Assembly: GCF_019431355.1 (NCBI RefSeq)
Contig: NZ_CP080269.1
Location: forward strand, 5,389,001 to 5,453,000
Source of the DNA: Paenibacillus sp. R14(2021)
Lineage (GTDB): Bacteria > Bacillota > Bacilli > Paenibacillales > Paenibacillaceae
Length of the DNA stretch: 64,000 nt
Direction: 5' to 3'
Of the stretch, positions 35,902-43,360 are shown piece by piece; position 1 is the stretch's first letter, and every line of letters begins with the position of its first letter. The position numbers and the translations under genes were made by a program. Under the pieces are notes generated by a model that did no database searches, had not been told where the DNA came from, and saw nothing but the letters and a program-made list of their open reading frames with translations.

Positions 35902-36060
35902 AAATTAAAAGAAAGTTAGATGCTAGGAGAATGGCTCGTCTTTGAACAAGACAATGACCGAATAGTTCAAGATGCTTGCACGCTGCTTGGCGATTATCAA
36001 GGAAGTGCCAGTTAACCAACTCTATTTTCAAAGAATTAATATGTTCAGGGAGATGATATC

Positions 36061-36348
36061 ATGAAGCCACTAGTCGATGAGTATCTGAAATTGATGCGCT
36101 GTAACACCAATATCGAGACCACGGAGCTTGACGGAGAATGGATACTCATGAATGTCGAGACGCATGCCGTCACGAAGCTGAATGAGATAGGCGGTTTGAT
36201 CTGGTCAAATGTCGACGAGTGCAGGACGGTCGAAGCGCTGGCGGTGCGCATTGCGAACGAAGGCGATGCGCCGCTTCACGCGGTGCTTGCGGATGTTGAT
36301 CGGGTTGTCGGTGAGATGCTGGTAAAGGGACTGTTGACGCTTGGATGA
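36061..36348 (+). CDS. PqqD-family (RiPP recognition element-like) protein
   Basis: 95 residues. N-T-N-I-E-T-T-E-L-D-G-E-W-I-L-M-N-V-E-T-H-A-V-T-K-L-N-E-I-G-G-L-I-W is the three-strand beta plus helix pattern of PqqD, the peptide-binding domain used in PQQ, lasso and other RiPP pathways. In Firmicutes such stand-alone proteins also occur in capsule clusters, with unclear roles. The ATG has GGGAGAT upstream. A perfect operator lies in its promoter. A 43-codon frame starts two bases after its stop, then come a PilZ protein and a zinc-ribbon protein. No radical SAM, cyclodehydratase or lasso peptidase is in the window. Confidence 0.75.
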   Translation: MKPLVDEYLKLMRCNTNIETTELDGEWILMNVETHAVTKLNEIGGLIWSNVDECRTVEALAVRIANEGDAPLHAVLADVDRVVGEMLVKGLLTLG

Positions 36349-36349
36349 T

Positions 36350-36481
36350 ATGCTCTGCATACTGACGGACGTGCGGATAAGCGATGCAAACGCATCGGAT
36401 CTGCAGTCCCGCCGGTATGTGATTGCGAATGTCAGCGGGATGGATGCAGCAAGCAGGCGCTGGTGGAAGCAGGTCTATTAA
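36350..36481 (+). CDS. Candidate small peptide (43 aa) next to the PqqD-like gene
   Basis: A frame from ATG 36350 to TAA 36481 begins two bases after the PqqD-like stop. The product starts M-L-C-I-L-T-D-V and ends S-R-R-W-W-K-Q-V-Y. The ribosome site is weak (GGATGAT); coupling to the upstream stop is possible. Its position after an RRE-like protein makes a RiPP precursor conceivable, but there is no modifying enzyme nearby. It may simply be spacer DNA. Confidence 0.3.
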   Translation: MLCILTDVRISDANASDLQSRRYVIANVSGMDAASRRWWKQVY

Positions 36482-36506
36482 ATAAGAAAAAAATTTTAGA
36501 CGATGT

Positions 36507-36521
36507 GCTACAAATTGTAAC
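36507..36521. promoter_or_regulatory. Operator O11 upstream of the PilZ gene
   Basis: GCTACAAATTGTAAC: both half-sites one base off the ideal, same 3-bp centre. It ends 22 bases before the PilZ start codon, so it would act on transcripts entering the gene or on a local promoter. Confidence 0.55.
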
Positions 36522-36543
36522 AACGAATAGGAGGAAGCTGACG

Positions 36544-37008
36544 ATGAATATCAAGTCCCATTCGAGTGCGGTCAAGAGACAGCAGGTCCGCATCAGACTT
36601 CGCGGAATCGTGCTCGCTTCAATCACGATTGACAGCGTCGCGGATCGTGCTGTGCAGACCGGAGGCATGCCTGTCCTCGTTGACAATTTAAGCATGAACG
36701 GCTTGGAGTTCATGACGCATCTGCGGCTTCCGGTCAGCAGGGATTATCAGATTCGCATCTCGCTGAAGATGAACGAGTGGGAGTTCTCTCTGCTGGCTAA
36801 TGTTGCGTGGCGCAGGGTGCAGGAAAACATGTACGCATACGGCTGCTCGTTCATACCGGATGTTCAGATGAAGCAGGCGCTTGCCGCCGCGCTTGAGCAT
36901 CAGCTGACCTATATGAATCCGAAGTACCGCCGAATTCATGAATTGTATGTCCGTATGTCCAGGGAAACGGCCAACGCGGCCGCCAATCGGCTCGATTACA
37001 AGGGCTGA
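36544..37008 (+). CDS. PilZ-domain c-di-GMP receptor
   Basis: 154 residues, cytoplasmic. R-Q-Q-V-R (12-16) is the R-x3-R c-di-GMP motif and D-N-L-S-M-N-G (47-53) the D/N-x-S-x-x-G motif, so binding residues look intact. The rest is a PilZ beta barrel followed by a C-terminal helix. ATG at 36544 with AGGAGG eight bases upstream; a longer frame from 36463 runs across operator O11 and is unlikely. It lies in the operator-marked block, tying EPS control to c-di-GMP made, for example, by the GGDEF proteins at 54-57 kb. Confidence 0.85.
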   Translation: MNIKSHSSAVKRQQVRIRLRGIVLASITIDSVADRAVQTGGMPVLVDNLSMNGLEFMTHLRLPVSRDYQIRISLKMNEWEFSLLANVAWRRVQENMYAYGCSFIPDVQMKQALAAALEHQLTYMNPKYRRIHELYVRMSRETANAAANRLDYKG

Positions 37009-37048
37009 GTTTTTCCATTCACCGCAAGCGCGAAGTGTTATCAACTTT

Positions 37049-37062
37049 TGTAAACGCTTACA
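37049..37062 (+). promoter_or_regulatory. Perfect CcpA (cre) consensus site
   Basis: TGTAAACGCTTACA fits TGWAARCGYTWNCW at all 14 positions. It lies about 55 bases upstream of the -35 of the zinc-ribbon gene, where CcpA often activates. Confidence 0.65.
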
Positions 37063-37116
37063 GATATCGAAATAGATGAAGTCCTATTCTATCGACAAAA
37101 CTCTGCGCCGATCCTA

Positions 37117-37145
37117 TTGACAATTAGCGAATAATGTCATAATCT
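37117..37145 (+). promoter_or_regulatory. Promoter of the zinc-ribbon gene
   Basis: TTGACA (37117-37122), a 17-base spacer and TAATCT (37140-37145). Confidence 0.75.
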
Positions 37146-37154
37146 AGAATTGTT

Positions 37155-37169
37155 GATACGTAATGTAAC
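37155..37169. promoter_or_regulatory. Operator O12
   Basis: GATACGTAATGTAAC begins about nine bases after the -10, over the expected transcript start. Confidence 0.6.
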
Positions 37170-37184
37170 ATAAATAAATATATT

Positions 37185-37199
37185 GATACATATAGTATA
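37185..37199. promoter_or_regulatory. Operator O13, weaker copy
   Basis: GATACATATAGTATA has one perfect half and one with two changes; it is 30 bp from O12 centre to centre. Confidence 0.45.
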
Positions 37200-37227
37200 T
37201 TCAAATGGGTCAAGGGAGGTTGTAATG

Positions 37228-37491
37228 ATGTCGAATGCGAATCAATTTTGCTGTGTGGATTGCGGTAAATTACTGGTTAGGGACGAAGCTGAGCTGGTGT
37301 TTCGTACAGGTTTTTTCCGCGTGATCTACCCTCTGGGATACTGTAAAGCATGCAGCGCGTTCCCTAAGCAGGGGCGTCAAGAATTACTAGCGAACGAACC
37401 GTCTCATCGTTCGGCTGCCGTCAAGCCGTCCTTCGAGGCTGCATTACTGGAGCCGGTTTATGCCGAGAACAGGTTTCTGATCTTCAGTTAA
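37228..37491 (+). CDS. Small zinc-ribbon-like protein
   Basis: 87 residues from the second of two adjacent ATGs, chosen because AAGGGAGGT is seven bases upstream. Two Cys pairs, C-C-V-D-C-G-K near the start and Y-C-K-A-C-S near residue 45, form a C-x2-C...C-x2-C zinc-ribbon pattern around F-R-T-G-F-F-R-V-I-Y-P. The C-terminal half is low-complexity. I do not recognise the family. The promoter has two operators and an upstream cre site, the most elaborately controlled small gene in the window. It is the last member of the palindrome-marked region. Confidence 0.75.
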   Translation: MSNANQFCCVDCGKLLVRDEAELVFRTGFFRVIYPLGYCKACSAFPKQGRQELLANEPSHRSAAVKPSFEAALLEPVYAENRFLIFS

Positions 37492-37578
37492 TCTTCATAA
37501 AGCGTTAACTGCCTTCTAACTTCCAATGGCTTCCTTTCTTCTGTATACTGGCTATGTATGCATAAAAGGAACAAAAGG

Positions 37579-37596
37579 ACTTGCAGCAATCTGCAA
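37579..37596 (+). promoter_or_regulatory. Hairpin beside the ribosome site of the ABC ATPase gene
   Basis: CTTGCAG-caat-CTGCAAG is a perfect 7-bp stem directly before the AGGGGGG ribosome site and may affect translation. A TATACT with TTCCAA 17 bases before it lies upstream. Confidence 0.4.
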
Positions 37597-37612
37597 GAGG
37601 GGGGCAGGCTAG

Positions 37613-38548
37613 ATGGTACATTCAGCCGCATCGGACAAGCAGCCGATTGTCAGGCTTCAGCAACTAACGAAGGTGATCGGAAGACGGACCATCATAGACG
37701 GACTGACGCTCGACATACCGCGCGCCGAAGTCGTAGGATTCTTGGGACCGAACGGAGCGGGCAAGACGACGACCATTCGAATGATGGTAGGACTCATGTC
37801 CATGACCAAGGGCGACGTGCTGATCGAAGGGCACAGCGTTCGCGACGATTTCGAGAATGCGATCCGCCATGTAGGGGCGATCGTAGAGAATCCGGAGATG
37901 TACAAGTATTTGACGGGGTTTCAGAATCTGCTGCATTTCTCCCGGATGATTCCGGGCATTACGAAGCAGCGGATCGATGAAGTCGTGGAATTGGTAGGTC
38001 TGAAGGGCCGCATTAACGACAAAGTGAAAACCTATTCGCTCGGGATGCGCCAGCGTCTCGGGATTGCACAAGCCATCATGCATAAGCCTTCGCTTCTGAT
38101 TTTGGATGAGCCGACGAACGGGGTCGACCCGGCGGGGATTCGCGAGCTTCGCGATTATTTGCGAAAGCTGGCGAAGGAAGAGGGCATTGCCGTCCTGGTG
38201 TCCAGCCATCTCTTGAGCGAGATGGAGCTGATGTGTGACCGGGTCGCCATCATTCAAGGCGGCAAGCTGATCGACGTGCGCACCATTCAGAACGGCGTGC
38301 ATCTGGAAGGAACGACGAGCCAAATTCTATTCGAGGTGGATCGGCCGGATGATGCAGTAAAGCTCTTGGCTGCGTATGATGCGGCGCTCATGGACGACGG
38401 GGCGCTCGTTCGCGCAGATCGGGACACGGTCGCGGCTATCAATTCCGTTCTCGTCGGCGCAGGCGTTAAAGTATACGGCATTCGCGTGCTGAACAAGTCG
38501 CTGGAAGATCAATTCCTCGAGATGACGGGAGGCGAGCCGATTGTATAA
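37613..38548 (+). CDS. ABC transporter ATPase
   Basis: 311-residue ATPase of the ABC-2/bacitracin-exporter type. Walker A G-P-N-G-A-G-K-T-T-T (about 45-54), a signature variant Y-S-L-G-M-R-Q-R-L, Walker B L-L-I-L-D-E-P-T-N-G-V-D-P-A-G, and S-S-H-L-L-S-E-M for the H-loop. The C-terminal 80 residues form the extra domain common in this subgroup. It overlaps the permease gene by eight bases. The substrate is unknown; lantibiotic or bacitracin-like resistance is a common guess for the family but nothing here proves it. Confidence 0.93.
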   Translation: MVHSAASDKQPIVRLQQLTKVIGRRTIIDGLTLDIPRAEVVGFLGPNGAGKTTTIRMMVGLMSMTKGDVLIEGHSVRDDFENAIRHVGAIVENPEMYKYLTGFQNLLHFSRMIPGITKQRIDEVVELVGLKGRINDKVKTYSLGMRQRLGIAQAIMHKPSLLILDEPTNGVDPAGIRELRDYLRKLAKEEGIAVLVSSHLLSEMELMCDRVAIIQGGKLIDVRTIQNGVHLEGTTSQILFEVDRPDDAVKLLAAYDAALMDDGALVRADRDTVAAINSVLVGAGVKVYGIRVLNKSLEDQFLEMTGGEPIV

Positions 38549-39332
38549 TTTCCTGCAGCTTGTGCGTAACGAGAATATGAAGATTTACCGCCGTATCGGA
38601 ACATGGATCATGTTCGGTATTATTCTGCTGATTGTCCTCGTCGTGAACATTCTGTCCAAGGCATTCTCGGACACGTCGACAACCTGGCAAGTCATGAGCA
38701 ATATTGAAACCTTCTGCTACCTGCTGATCACGATCTTCACCGTCGTCGTATCCGCCGAAAGCGTAGCGGGCGAATTCTCCTCTGGAACGATCAAGCTGCT
38801 GCTGATCCGCCCGTGGAGCCGTTCCAAAATCCTGCTATCCAAATACATAGCGCTGCTGCAGTTTGCCCTGCTGATGTCGATCTTCATGTTCGTCTGCTCC
38901 TATGTACTGGGTCTGATTCTGTTCGGCGCCGGCGGCGGCGCGACGGCAAGTGAGGCGCTCGGTGCCGCAAACGATTCAGGTCCGTTCAGCTATATGATTC
39001 AAGTCTATCTGCTGGATTACATCGGACTTATTATGATCGTGACGTTCAGCTTCATGCTCTCGACGCTGTTCCGCAGCGGCGGGCTGGCAATCGGCTTGTC
39101 GATGTTCATCTATTTCTTCGGGCTGATCGCGAGCGGTCTGCTCAGCATGCTGAATTATAAATGGGTGGAATACCTGCTGTTTCTGCATTTGAACCTGAAG
39201 CAGTACTTAGCGAGCAAGGAAATCGCGCACGGGATGACGATCGGCTTCTCGCTCGGCGTGCTGGCCGGCTATTATATCGTGTTCGTCGCCATCACGTGGT
39301 TCGTCTTCAACAAACGTGACGTTGCAACCTAA
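38541..39332 (+). CDS. ABC-2 type permease subunit
   Basis: 263 residues with six TM segments, the partner of the preceding ATPase. The motif V-A-G-E-F-S-S-G-T-I-K-L-L-L-I-R-P-W-S-R after TM2 is typical of ABC-2 permeases. Translationally coupled by overlap, with a terminator 12 bases after the stop. Confidence 0.9.
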   Translation: MYNFLQLVRNENMKIYRRIGTWIMFGIILLIVLVVNILSKAFSDTSTTWQVMSNIETFCYLLITIFTVVVSAESVAGEFSSGTIKLLLIRPWSRSKILLSKYIALLQFALLMSIFMFVCSYVLGLILFGAGGGATASEALGAANDSGPFSYMIQVYLLDYIGLIMIVTFSFMLSTLFRSGGLAIGLSMFIYFFGLIASGLLSMLNYKWVEYLLFLHLNLKQYLASKEIAHGMTIGFSLGVLAGYYIVFVAITWFVFNKRDVAT

Positions 39333-39343
39333 ATAAAGGAATG

Positions 39344-39390
39344 AAGGGAGTGCCTGCCGTCTAACCAGACCGGCGGGCTCTCCCTTTTTT
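39344..39390. terminator. Terminator between ABC permease and bactofilin genes
   Basis: AAGGGAG-t-GCC-tgCCGTC pairs with GACCGG-cgGGC-t-CTCCCTT and ends in TTTTTT. It serves the + strand and may stop the converging bactofilin transcript. Confidence 0.85.
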
Positions 39391-39397
39391 GCGTCCA

Positions 39398-39844
39398 TTA
39401 CCCGGCTTGCCGGGCTTTCTCCTTGGCGGCGTTTTCTTTCGCCTGCTGTTGTTGATGAAGCATCGGGTCACTATCCGGATGAAGACGCGATTTGGGCTCC
39501 GCCGAGCGTTCCATGCGACAGTTGCCGTTATACATTCCTCCGTCCTGAATGAGCATCGTATGCGCGAGCACGTTGCCGAACAGCTGGCCGGAAGCGGTAA
39601 TGGTCAGCCGGCCCTTCACGACGATATCACCGAACACCTTGCCTGCAATCGTCAAGTCGCGGGCGGTAATGCCGGATCTTGCGATGCCGCATTCGCCGAC
39701 GATGACATCGCCCTTGCACTCGATATCTCCCCGATATTCCCCTTCGATTCGAATGCCGTTCTCGCTGATCAGCTTGCCTTCCACATGCGTGCCTTGTCCG
39801 ATTAACGTTTCGGTGCCGTCGCTTCGTTTGGGTTCCTTAAACAT
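39398..39844 (-). CDS. Bactofilin (polymer-forming cytoskeletal protein)
   Basis: 148 residues. The core, about 15-110, is a run of short beta-helix turns: T-L-I-G-Q-G-T-H-V-E-G-K-L, I-R-I-E-G-E-Y-R-G-D-I, V-I-V-G-E-C-G, G-K-V-F-G-D-I-V-V-K-G-R-L and G-Q-L-F-G-N-V, the DUF583 pattern. The C-terminal 35 residues are Gln/Lys/Ala-rich and unstructured. Bactofilins polymerise without nucleotide and scaffold envelope machinery. Single gene, convergent with the ABC operon. Confidence 0.92.
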   Translation of the reverse strand: MFKEPKRSDGTETLIGQGTHVEGKLISENGIRIEGEYRGDIECKGDVIVGECGIARSGITARDLTIAGKVFGDIVVKGRLTITASGQLFGNVLAHTMLIQDGGMYNGNCRMERSAEPKSRLHPDSDPMLHQQQQAKENAAKEKARQAG

Positions 39845-39990
39845 CGTGTCGATTCATCCTCCCTCGCAGGTGGTAACTTGCTATTAGCTATTTATTCTTC
39901 GAAGTCTAGAAACATGCCTTGAAAGATGTATAGGCACAAGAGGGAGCGTCAAAGCTAGATAGAACGGACAGAGCCGCGAGGAGGACCACG

Positions 39991-41418
39991 ATGATCTGGG
40001 CGTTAGCTGTATGTATCATCTTTATTTTTCAAATCGCGACCATTCTAGTGTTGGAATTTAGGCATCCGTCGAAAACCGTTGCTTGGCTGCTTATCATGTT
40101 CGTGCTGCCGATCGTCGGCTTCGTCATGTATTATTTTCTAGCCCAGGAGTACAGACGCCGCCGGACGATGCGCCGCCGCGGCGTCATTACGCAGGAGGAG
40201 AAGCTGCAGGCGCTGCTGCGCTGCAAGCTGGTCAACCGGCCCGAGGATATGCACGGCCATCAATTCGACCACCAGGAGCGGCTCTATCATTTGCTGCAGA
40301 GCATCACGCTCTCTCCGATTACGAGCGGCAACGAGACGCAGGTGCTGACGAACGGACCGGATACATACGATGCGATTCTAGCGGCGATCGCAGAAGCGAA
40401 GCATCACATCCATATCGAATTCTACACGATTCGCGACGACGGCATCGGCAGGAAGCTGAAAGCGCTGCTCATCCAGAAAGCGCGTGAAGGCGTTGAGATC
40501 CGGATCATCTACGACGGCATCGGCAGTCTAGAGCTCAGCAGCAGCTATATTCGCGAGCTGGAGAAGGCAGGCGTGGAAACGCAGTGCTTCCTCCAAGTGA
40601 AGGTGGCCTTCTTCAATAAAAGGATGAATTTCCGCAATCACCGCAAAATCGTTGTCGTCGACGGTCTCGTCGGGTTTGTGGGCGGCATCAATATCGGAGA
40701 CGAATATCTTGGCGGCAACACGAAGCTTGGCTTCTGGCGGGATACGCATCTGCAGATTCGGGGAGACGCGGTGTACTTCCTACAGGAAGTGTTCCAGCAG
40801 GATTGGTGGTTCACGGCGAAGAAGCGGTTGACGGATGCGGCTTATACGCCGATGCATACCTGTAAGGGGCAGGAGCAGGTGCAGATCATTTCGAGCGGCC
40901 CCAACACCCGCGATGCGGCGATTCTGGAATGCGTATTTGCAGCGGTATCCGCGGCCAAGTCGCGCATCTACATCACGACGCCGTATTTTATTCCGGACCC
41001 CAGCGTGCTGATGGCACTGCGAATAGCGGCCTTAAGCGGGGTTGACGTCCGCATCATTATTCCTTACGTGGCGGATACGAAGCTGGTCTTGTTTGCCTCG
41101 CTCTCTTATGTAGAGGAAATGCTGGTGGCTGGCGTTCGCATTTACCGGTACCATAACGGCTTCGTTCATGCCAAGGTGCTGATCGTGGACGAATTGCTGG
41201 CATCCGTGGGGACGGCGAACATGGACATGCGAAGCTTCTTCAGCAACTTCGAGATCAATGCGATGCTCTTCGACGGCAAAGCGATCAAGCGGCTGGAATC
41301 GGATTTCATGAGGGATCTGGAAGCCTGCGAGGAGGTAAACCGGTCTCAATTTCAGAAGCGGCCGGTTTGGCAGAAGGCGAGTGAGGTGGCGGCCCGGATG
41401 CTCTCGCCGCTCTTGTAA
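39991..41418 (+). CDS. cls: Cardiolipin synthase
   Basis: Phospholipase-D-type enzyme joining two phosphatidylglycerols. 475 residues with two TM segments at the N-terminus (about 1-22 and 30-50) and two HKD motifs: H-R-K-I-V-V-V-D-G near 217 and H-A-K-V-L-I-V-D near 393, each followed by the usual G-G/G-T-x-N-x-D. The ATG has GAGGAGG upstream. Monocistronic by context. Confidence 0.94.
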   Translation: MIWALAVCIIFIFQIATILVLEFRHPSKTVAWLLIMFVLPIVGFVMYYFLAQEYRRRRTMRRRGVITQEEKLQALLRCKLVNRPEDMHGHQFDHQERLYHLLQSITLSPITSGNETQVLTNGPDTYDAILAAIAEAKHHIHIEFYTIRDDGIGRKLKALLIQKAREGVEIRIIYDGIGSLELSSSYIRELEKAGVETQCFLQVKVAFFNKRMNFRNHRKIVVVDGLVGFVGGINIGDEYLGGNTKLGFWRDTHLQIRGDAVYFLQEVFQQDWWFTAKKRLTDAAYTPMHTCKGQEQVQIISSGPNTRDAAILECVFAAVSAAKSRIYITTPYFIPDPSVLMALRIAALSGVDVRIIIPYVADTKLVLFASLSYVEEMLVAGVRIYRYHNGFVHAKVLIVDELLASVGTANMDMRSFFSNFEINAMLFDGKAIKRLESDFMRDLEACEEVNRSQFQKRPVWQKASEVAARMLSPLL

Positions 41419-41462
41419 CGGATAAGCTCATGCATTCAAGCCGCGGTCTGACAGGCGATAGA

Positions 41463-41504
41463 GGGGGGGCAGAGAGGAACATATGTGTTCCACTCTGGCT
41501 CCCC
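41463..41504. repeat. Inverted repeat between convergent genes
   Basis: GGGG-GCAGAG-a-GGAACA pairs with TGTTCC-a-CTCTG-g-CTCCCC. It probably ends transcription of cls and the oxidase gene, although no T-run follows on either strand. Confidence 0.55.
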
Positions 41505-41536
41505 TTATGTCTCTAAGCAGGGAATGGTCCAGCTAG

Positions 41537-42769
41537 TTAGACGTTTTGAAGGGTTGGACGATCGAGCGCGACGATCGGGGCCAATTCGTTGCTGCGCCCT
41601 TGTATGAGGTCGCTCAGGATGTTCGCACCCATCATGCTGTAAACCGTGCCGTTGCCGCCATAGCCCAGGCAGTAATAGATGCCGGGACGCTTGGGATCTT
41701 CGCCGATGAACGGCAGGTAATCGCGGGACTGGCAGAAGGTTGCATTCCACTCATAGTCGGCATGTACCCGAAAGGAAGGGAACAGCTCCTTGACGCGTCC
41801 AGACAGCTTGTCTGCGATCTTGGCTCTCGAAACTTCCCCGGTCAGGGGCTTGAGCGCTTCTTCATCGTACCCGCCGGCCACGACGCGGCCGTCTGCCGTC
41901 AGCCTTGCATAGAAATAAGGGCGGGCGGTTTCCCAGATCAGAACCTGTTCATACCAAGGCGACAGATCTGCCTGAGGCTCCGTGACGATGACGCTCGTCC
42001 GGTTCATAACGGCTTTCACGAGCTGCCCGCGGAGCTCCTCCGGCTCGTAGCCGACTGCGTAGATGACATACTTGGCATGAACCGAAGCACCTGCAGCGGT
42101 ATGAAGAACATGCGTCTTCGCGTTCGTTTGCTCATGTGCGGTGATATCGGTTTTCTCATGCACCAAGAGACCGAATTTGGATGCAGCGTCGTCAATAACG
42201 CCGTGTACGAATCGGTACGGATTTACTAGGGCGTCCCCTTGGGTCAGCATCGCGCCGGGTTTCTTGAAGGGGAAACGGGCTTGAATCTGCTCCGGCTCCC
42301 AGTAAGCCACATCGAAGCCGTTCTTCCTTAGCGCAGCGTACTCCGCCTTCAGCTTAGGGACATCCTGCTCGGAGCTTGCATAATAGAGACTGCTCCTCGG
42401 TTGAAACTGGGCATCCAAGGACAACGAGCCAGCGACGGCACCCAGCTCCTGAACGGCAGCCGCGCAGCCCTTATAGAAGGCGGCCGCACTGTGCTCGCCG
42501 ATCTGCTCCGTCAGCTCCGTGAGCATGAGGTCGTTGCAGAACTGCAGCAGGCCCGTATTCGCAAGGGAACTGCCGCCGGCCGCGCTTCCTCGTTCGAGCA
42601 GAACCGTCTTCAGGCCGCTTCGCGCCAGGATGAACGCGCAGATTGCGCCGGACATGCCGCCGCCGACGATCGCCGCATCGACGAGAAGGCTGCCTTGAAG
42701 CGGGGGATAAGTGCTGCATTGCGGTAAGGTGTCAGGCCAGAATAATCGCCCTTCATGTAAATCCTTCAT
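41537..42769 (-). CDS. FAD-dependent amino-acid oxidase-like protein (DadA/GlyO family)
   Basis: 410 residues. A-A-I-V-G-G-G-M-S-G-A near 31-41 is the FAD-binding loop and L-L-E-R-G-S-A-A-G-G-S-S the typical continuation. The C-terminal Y-Y-C-L-G-Y-G-G-N-G-T-V-Y-S-M-M-G-A-N is the second FAD contact region of the DAO family. Substrate unknown; related proteins in Bacillales often carry a C-terminal Rieske domain, absent here. The ATG at 42769 has GGGAGGT 11 bases upstream. No signal peptide, so cytoplasmic. Confidence 0.85.
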   Translation of the reverse strand: MKDLHEGRLFWPDTLPQCSTYPPLQGSLLVDAAIVGGGMSGAICAFILARSGLKTVLLERGSAAGGSSLANTGLLQFCNDLMLTELTEQIGEHSAAAFYKGCAAAVQELGAVAGSLSLDAQFQPRSSLYYASSEQDVPKLKAEYAALRKNGFDVAYWEPEQIQARFPFKKPGAMLTQGDALVNPYRFVHGVIDDAASKFGLLVHEKTDITAHEQTNAKTHVLHTAAGASVHAKYVIYAVGYEPEELRGQLVKAVMNRTSVIVTEPQADLSPWYEQVLIWETARPYFYARLTADGRVVAGGYDEEALKPLTGEVSRAKIADKLSGRVKELFPSFRVHADYEWNATFCQSRDYLPFIGEDPKRPGIYYCLGYGGNGTVYSMMGANILSDLIQGRSNELAPIVALDRPTLQNV

Positions 42770-42842
42770 CTAATGATCATACCTCCCTTAGCTAGGATGC
42801 CCAATTGTGTAATCTTGTTTCGCGAATTTTCGGATGATGCAC

Positions 42843-42879
42843 AAAAAAGGGAAGCTGCCGAGGCGGGCTGCTTCCCTTC
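42843..42879 (-). terminator. Terminator of the 70-aa protein gene
   Basis: Minus strand AAGGGAAGCAGCC pairs with GGCAGCTTCCCTT (one mismatch), followed by TTTT. Confidence 0.85.
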
Positions 42880-42894
42880 TAGAAACACAAGTCG

Positions 42895-43107
42895 CTATTC
42901 TTGTATAGGATCCGGAACCAAGCCTTCTTCCTGCAGCTGGCTGTTCGTTTTCATCTGCTTCATATCATGGCCAAGACGCTTCATATCCTGCAAATCCTGC
43001 ACCATGGAGCCGTTCTTCGCTTCCGCGATTGGAGCGGATTTACGACCGGCTTGACCTGCTGACGCCGATGGCAGCTGTTCATGCTGCTGCGGGTTCAAAC
43101 TCGTCAT
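42895..43107 (-). CDS. Small hypothetical protein (70 aa)
   Basis: Starts at ATG 43107 with AAAGGAG nine bases upstream; an in-frame TTG at 43116 abuts that site. The protein is polar, with a Gln/Pro/Ser-rich N-terminus and a predicted helix Q-D-L-Q-D-M-K-R-L-G-H-D-M-K-Q-M-K. No signal peptide, Cys or membrane segment. I do not recognise a family. A proper ribosome site and terminator support it as a real single-gene unit. Confidence 0.75.
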   Translation of the reverse strand: MTSLNPQQHEQLPSASAGQAGRKSAPIAEAKNGSMVQDLQDMKRLGHDMKQMKTNSQLQEEGLVPDPIQE

Positions 43108-43360
43108 ACTCGTCAACTCCTTTAAGATTGGCTTATGTTTATTTACACCGAATCGGAAGTCTTGAATCAGCGGCGGCCTTAAGATAGGCGGCTAACTAGG
43201 CGTGAACGTTGGCGGCGGTTAGATGAGCGGGGGCAGGGCAGTCTTGCCCATAGGAAGCGATTGTTCATTGATGCAACTAGGTGCAAAGCACTTCGACATG
43301 GTAAACTAGGTTCTTGAGATCATACATCGCTACCGTACAGAAATGGCAGGGGATTTAGGA

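Noticed and set aside
36463..36543. N-terminal extension of the PilZ protein
   Set aside because: It crosses operator O11 and the AGGAGG that serves the ATG at 36544.
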